48,284 nucleotides of DNA. Origin: an uncultured Clostridium sp. (GTDB taxonomy: Bacteria > Bacillota > Clostridia > TANB77 > CAG-508). Shown here one piece after another: positions 46,450 to 48,284 of the stretch. How positions within the stretch are numbered: the first letter of the stretch is position 1; every line of letters starts with the position of its first letter. The notes beneath the pieces were generated by a model that worked only from the letters and a program-made list of their open reading frames with translations, was not told where the DNA came from and made no database searches. The DNA lies in assembly GCA_900553365.1 (NCBI GenBank), contig USDL01000010.1, forward strand, positions 1-48,284, in the 5' to 3' direction. A program made the translations under genes and the position numbers.

Positions 46450-47231
46450 TGATAACGCATTGTATAATTATGAGTAGCTCATATTCGCTAGGAACAAGAA
46501 TTGCATTAGATTATATAATGAATACAGACGAAATTCAAAAAAAGCTAGAAGATGATTCCAAAAAAATTATTCAAATATGTGGTAAAGATGTTTCAATGTC
46601 TACACACTTGATACAAGCAGAAGATAATACTTGGGAAGCGGTATGTAATGCAGATCACTTTTTTAAAGGAATAGAGGTACTACCTAATGTAGATAATTTT
46701 ATAGAATTAATTCAAAAAGATAGAAAATTGCAAGGAATAGATGTAGCAAAATATATTTTATCTAAATTTTCATGTACTCAATTAAAATTACAAAAGCTAG
46801 TATATTTATGCTATGCAGATTATTTATGTAATACTAGAAAAGGCCTATTTACGGATAAAATATTTGCATACAAATATGGACCTGTAGTTGATACAGTATA
46901 TAGCAATTATAAAAAATATGGTTATAAACCGATTGAAAAGGAAAGAAAAAATATTGACAATAATGGTGTGCTAGAAATGCCGGCCAAAAGTAGAATATTA
47001 TTTGCCGAAGATGGACTTGAAAAGATACAAAGCATTGAGGAAACTTTAAAAAAATATGGATTATTAACAGCAAATGAACTAGTAGATGTAACACACAGGA
47101 AAGATACTCCTTGGGATAAAACACCCAAAAAGAATTGGCCATTAAAGGTTCAAATAGAAGATGAAATTATTAAAAAATATCATAAAAATGAATTTATTGA
47201 GAGTGTGGATTATTTTATTAATAAAAAGTAA
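46446..47231 (+). CDS. Panacea (DUF4065/SocA-like) domain antitoxin
   Basis: 261 residues. An N-terminal ~95-residue region of unknown type (THCIIMSSSYSLG) precedes a Panacea/SocA-like domain (about 98-255) with LQKLVYLCYADYLCNTRKGL, IFAYKYGPVVDTVYSNYKKYG, ELVDVTHRKDTPWDKT. Panacea domains are versatile antitoxins that neutralise several toxin classes, including toxSAS synthetases, by direct contact. ATG 46446 overlaps the toxin stop and follows AAAGGAGGT, giving strong coupled translation, which would suit antitoxin excess. The extra N-terminal part may determine toxin specificity. No in-phase CGG. Confidence 0.85.
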   Translation: MMITHCIIMSSSYSLGTRIALDYIMNTDEIQKKLEDDSKKIIQICGKDVSMSTHLIQAEDNTWEAVCNADHFFKGIEVLPNVDNFIELIQKDRKLQGIDVAKYILSKFSCTQLKLQKLVYLCYADYLCNTRKGLFTDKIFAYKYGPVVDTVYSNYKKYGYKPIEKERKNIDNNGVLEMPAKSRILFAEDGLEKIQSIEETLKKYGLLTANELVDVTHRKDTPWDKTPKKNWPLKVQIEDEIIKKYHKNEFIESVDYFINKK

Positions 47232-47260
47232 TTGACAAAAAAATAAATATAGAATAAAAT
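47232..47260 (+). promoter_or_regulatory. Promoter of the second prepilin-like gene
   Basis: TTGACA (47232-47237), 17 bp, TAAAAT (47255-47260), about 50 bp before ATG 47312. Confidence 0.7.
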
Positions 47261-47311
47261 TAAATTATAAAACTTAAGAAATAAGCTAAAAAATCAAAAG
47301 AGGGTGGGAGA

Positions 47312-48284
47312 ATGAGAAAAAATGAAGGTATAACACTAATAATACTAATTATAACTATTGTTATAATGTTAATTTTATTAGGAGTATCAACAAAAATTAT
47401 AATAGATAGTAAAATGTTTAACAAAACAGAAACAGCAGTTGGGCAAACAAATAATAGAATAAAAAAAGATGATGATGAAACGAACTATTTACTAGGAGAA
47501 CTTGATAATACAAGAGAAAATCAATGTAACCATAATTGGGTTGACGAAAAAATTATAAAGCAGCCAACTTATACAGGAAAAGGTCAAAAACAACAAAGAT
47601 GTAGTAAATGCTCAGCAACAAGAATTGTAGAAATACCAGCTTTAGGGCATAACTATGTGGATGGAAAATGTACAGAATGTGAAGAAACACTAAGAATAGG
47701 AGCCCCTATAGACTATCACGAATACATTGGCACAGATGGAAATACACTTACTACAATGCCAAGCTATACTTCATTAAAAACAACAAGAGGAAGAACAGAC
47801 TCAACAGATTCAGACGCAACATATTCAGTTGTAAATAATAGTGGAATAGAATGGATAGTATTAGGTGAGGAAGGAAACCAAATAAAAATAACCACAAAAA
47901 ATATAGTCCAGCCGACAAGTGGAGGACGTACATATAGTGGCTATACATATTTGTTTTTGCAAGGCCAAACAGGCTATGAAAATTTTGTAAATGAACTAAA
48001 TAAAATAGGGGCAGTATATGGACAAGGTAAATATGCAGATAAAACCAAATTTACCACAAGTGGGGGCAGAAGCTTTAAAATGGAAGATTTAGGATATGGA
48101 GCATTAACAAGAACAGCATCGTTTACGTATGCATTGGAAACACATAGTGGAGATATAGAAGCAAGAGTATATAGATATGCAGCAAACGTAACACCAGATG
48201 GAACAAGTACAACAGGAGGAAAATATAGTACATTCAAATATATGGCACTAGACGCAAGTAATTCAACTCAAGAAACAGAAGCAA
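47312..48284 (+). CDS. Second prepilin-like surface protein (runs off the right edge)
   Basis: ATG 47312 follows GGGTGGGAG; 324 codons are visible without a stop. The N-terminus (MRKNEGITLIILIITIVIMLILLGV) has the short basic leader, EGITL processing-like site and hydrophobic helix of type IV prepilins or pseudopilins. It is followed by a region with paired Cys and His (CNHNWVDE, QRCSKCSATR, ALGHNYVDGKCTEC) seen in clostridial surface proteins, then a Gly/Thr/Ser-rich part (YSVVNNSGIEWIVLGEEGN) that may be an adhesin-like domain. It shares the N-terminal type with the prepilin-like protein at 21050 but not the lectin-like domain in the visible part. No CGG is visible in phase. Function beyond surface display is unknown. 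Confidence 0.75.
   Translation, partial: MRKNEGITLIILIITIVIMLILLGVSTKIIIDSKMFNKTETAVGQTNNRIKKDDDETNYLLGELDNTRENQCNHNWVDEKIIKQPTYTGKGQKQQRCSKCSATRIVEIPALGHNYVDGKCTECEETLRIGAPIDYHEYIGTDGNTLTTMPSYTSLKTTRGRTDSTDSDATYSVVNNSGIEWIVLGEEGNQIKITTKNIVQPTSGGRTYSGYTYLFLQGQTGYENFVNELNKIGAVYGQGKYADKTKFTTSGGRSFKMEDLGYGALTRTASFTYALETHSGDIEARVYRYAANVTPDGTSTTGGKYSTFKYMALDASNSTQETEA

Noticed and set aside
1..48284. CRISPR arrays, tRNA or rRNA genes
   Set aside because: No regularly spaced repeats were seen and no cloverleaf or rRNA signature was recognised by eye; a covariance-model scan would be decisive.

Overview
The window is AT-rich, low-GC Gram-positive DNA. Codon use, consensus TTGACA/TATAAT promoters, GGAGG ribosome binding sites and gene content (ECF folate uptake, TspO, FtsH, prepilin-like GITLVALI proteins, a reductase-terminated NRPS) suggest an uncultured, probably gut-associated member of the Clostridia. 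No rRNA, tRNA or CRISPR array was seen.

The main result is a recoding pattern. Eight genes look broken on a naive reading: VirD4, the NRPS, a serine recombinase, a prepilin-like protein, a hypothetical protein, an M14 peptidase, FolT and a Ca2+ ATPase. All fifteen breaks have the same form. The zero-frame codon is CGG, and skipping its C so that the next codon is GGN (Gly) restores the family sequence, often inside an invariant motif (P-type ATPase TGDGVND, VirD4 GGSGSGKS). After removal of the Cs every gene has a whole number of codons and its expected end. I found no in-phase CGG in any intact native gene, while roughly sixty CGG triplets in the other two phases (NNC GGN, NCG GNN, CCG GNN) are tolerated. 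Either CGG is an efficient +1 frameshift codon here (CGGN read as Gly) or something equivalent is happening. I know of no described system of this kind. The one exception is a small GC-rich, foreign-looking ORF at 17367.

Layout. 1-3594: end of an SMC-like ATPase gene, two hypothetical genes and a VirD4 coupling protein, probably part of a conjugative element. 3653-16016 (minus strand): a 3,514-residue three-module NRPS (C-A-T x3, then reductase) followed directly by a sensor histidine kinase; hand-read A-domain codes suggest Gly-Val-Gly and a peptide aldehyde. 16138-17262: HtrA protease. 17670-23891: an M14 peptidase gene split by a 5.3-kb serine-recombinase element with an 11-bp repeated core. 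Excision would restore a 305-residue ORF exactly. The element carries a nuclease and a prepilin-like protein whose 3' end looks like a diversity-generating retroelement variable region. 23952-28880: tspO, the folate operon folT-folC-ecfA-ecfT, and prfA. 28908-34137: leuS (minus) and the Ca2+ ATPase. 34193-37678: a defence- or toxin-like cluster (HipA-like kinase with partner, PIN-GNAT-PUA protein, ASCH protein). 37978-40943: truncated HAD gene, cell-wall peptidase, pyridoxamine kinase, purine nucleoside phosphorylase. 40998-45686: rplI-dnaB-tilS-ftsH. 45838-47231: a RelA/SpoT-type toxin with a Panacea antitoxin. 47312-end: a second prepilin-like gene, cut by the window.

The core translation, replication and proteolysis genes (prfA, leuS, rplI, dnaB, tilS, ftsH) carry no CGG site. 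The sites fall in mobile, secondary-metabolism and accessory transport genes, as expected if the bypass is efficient but not free.
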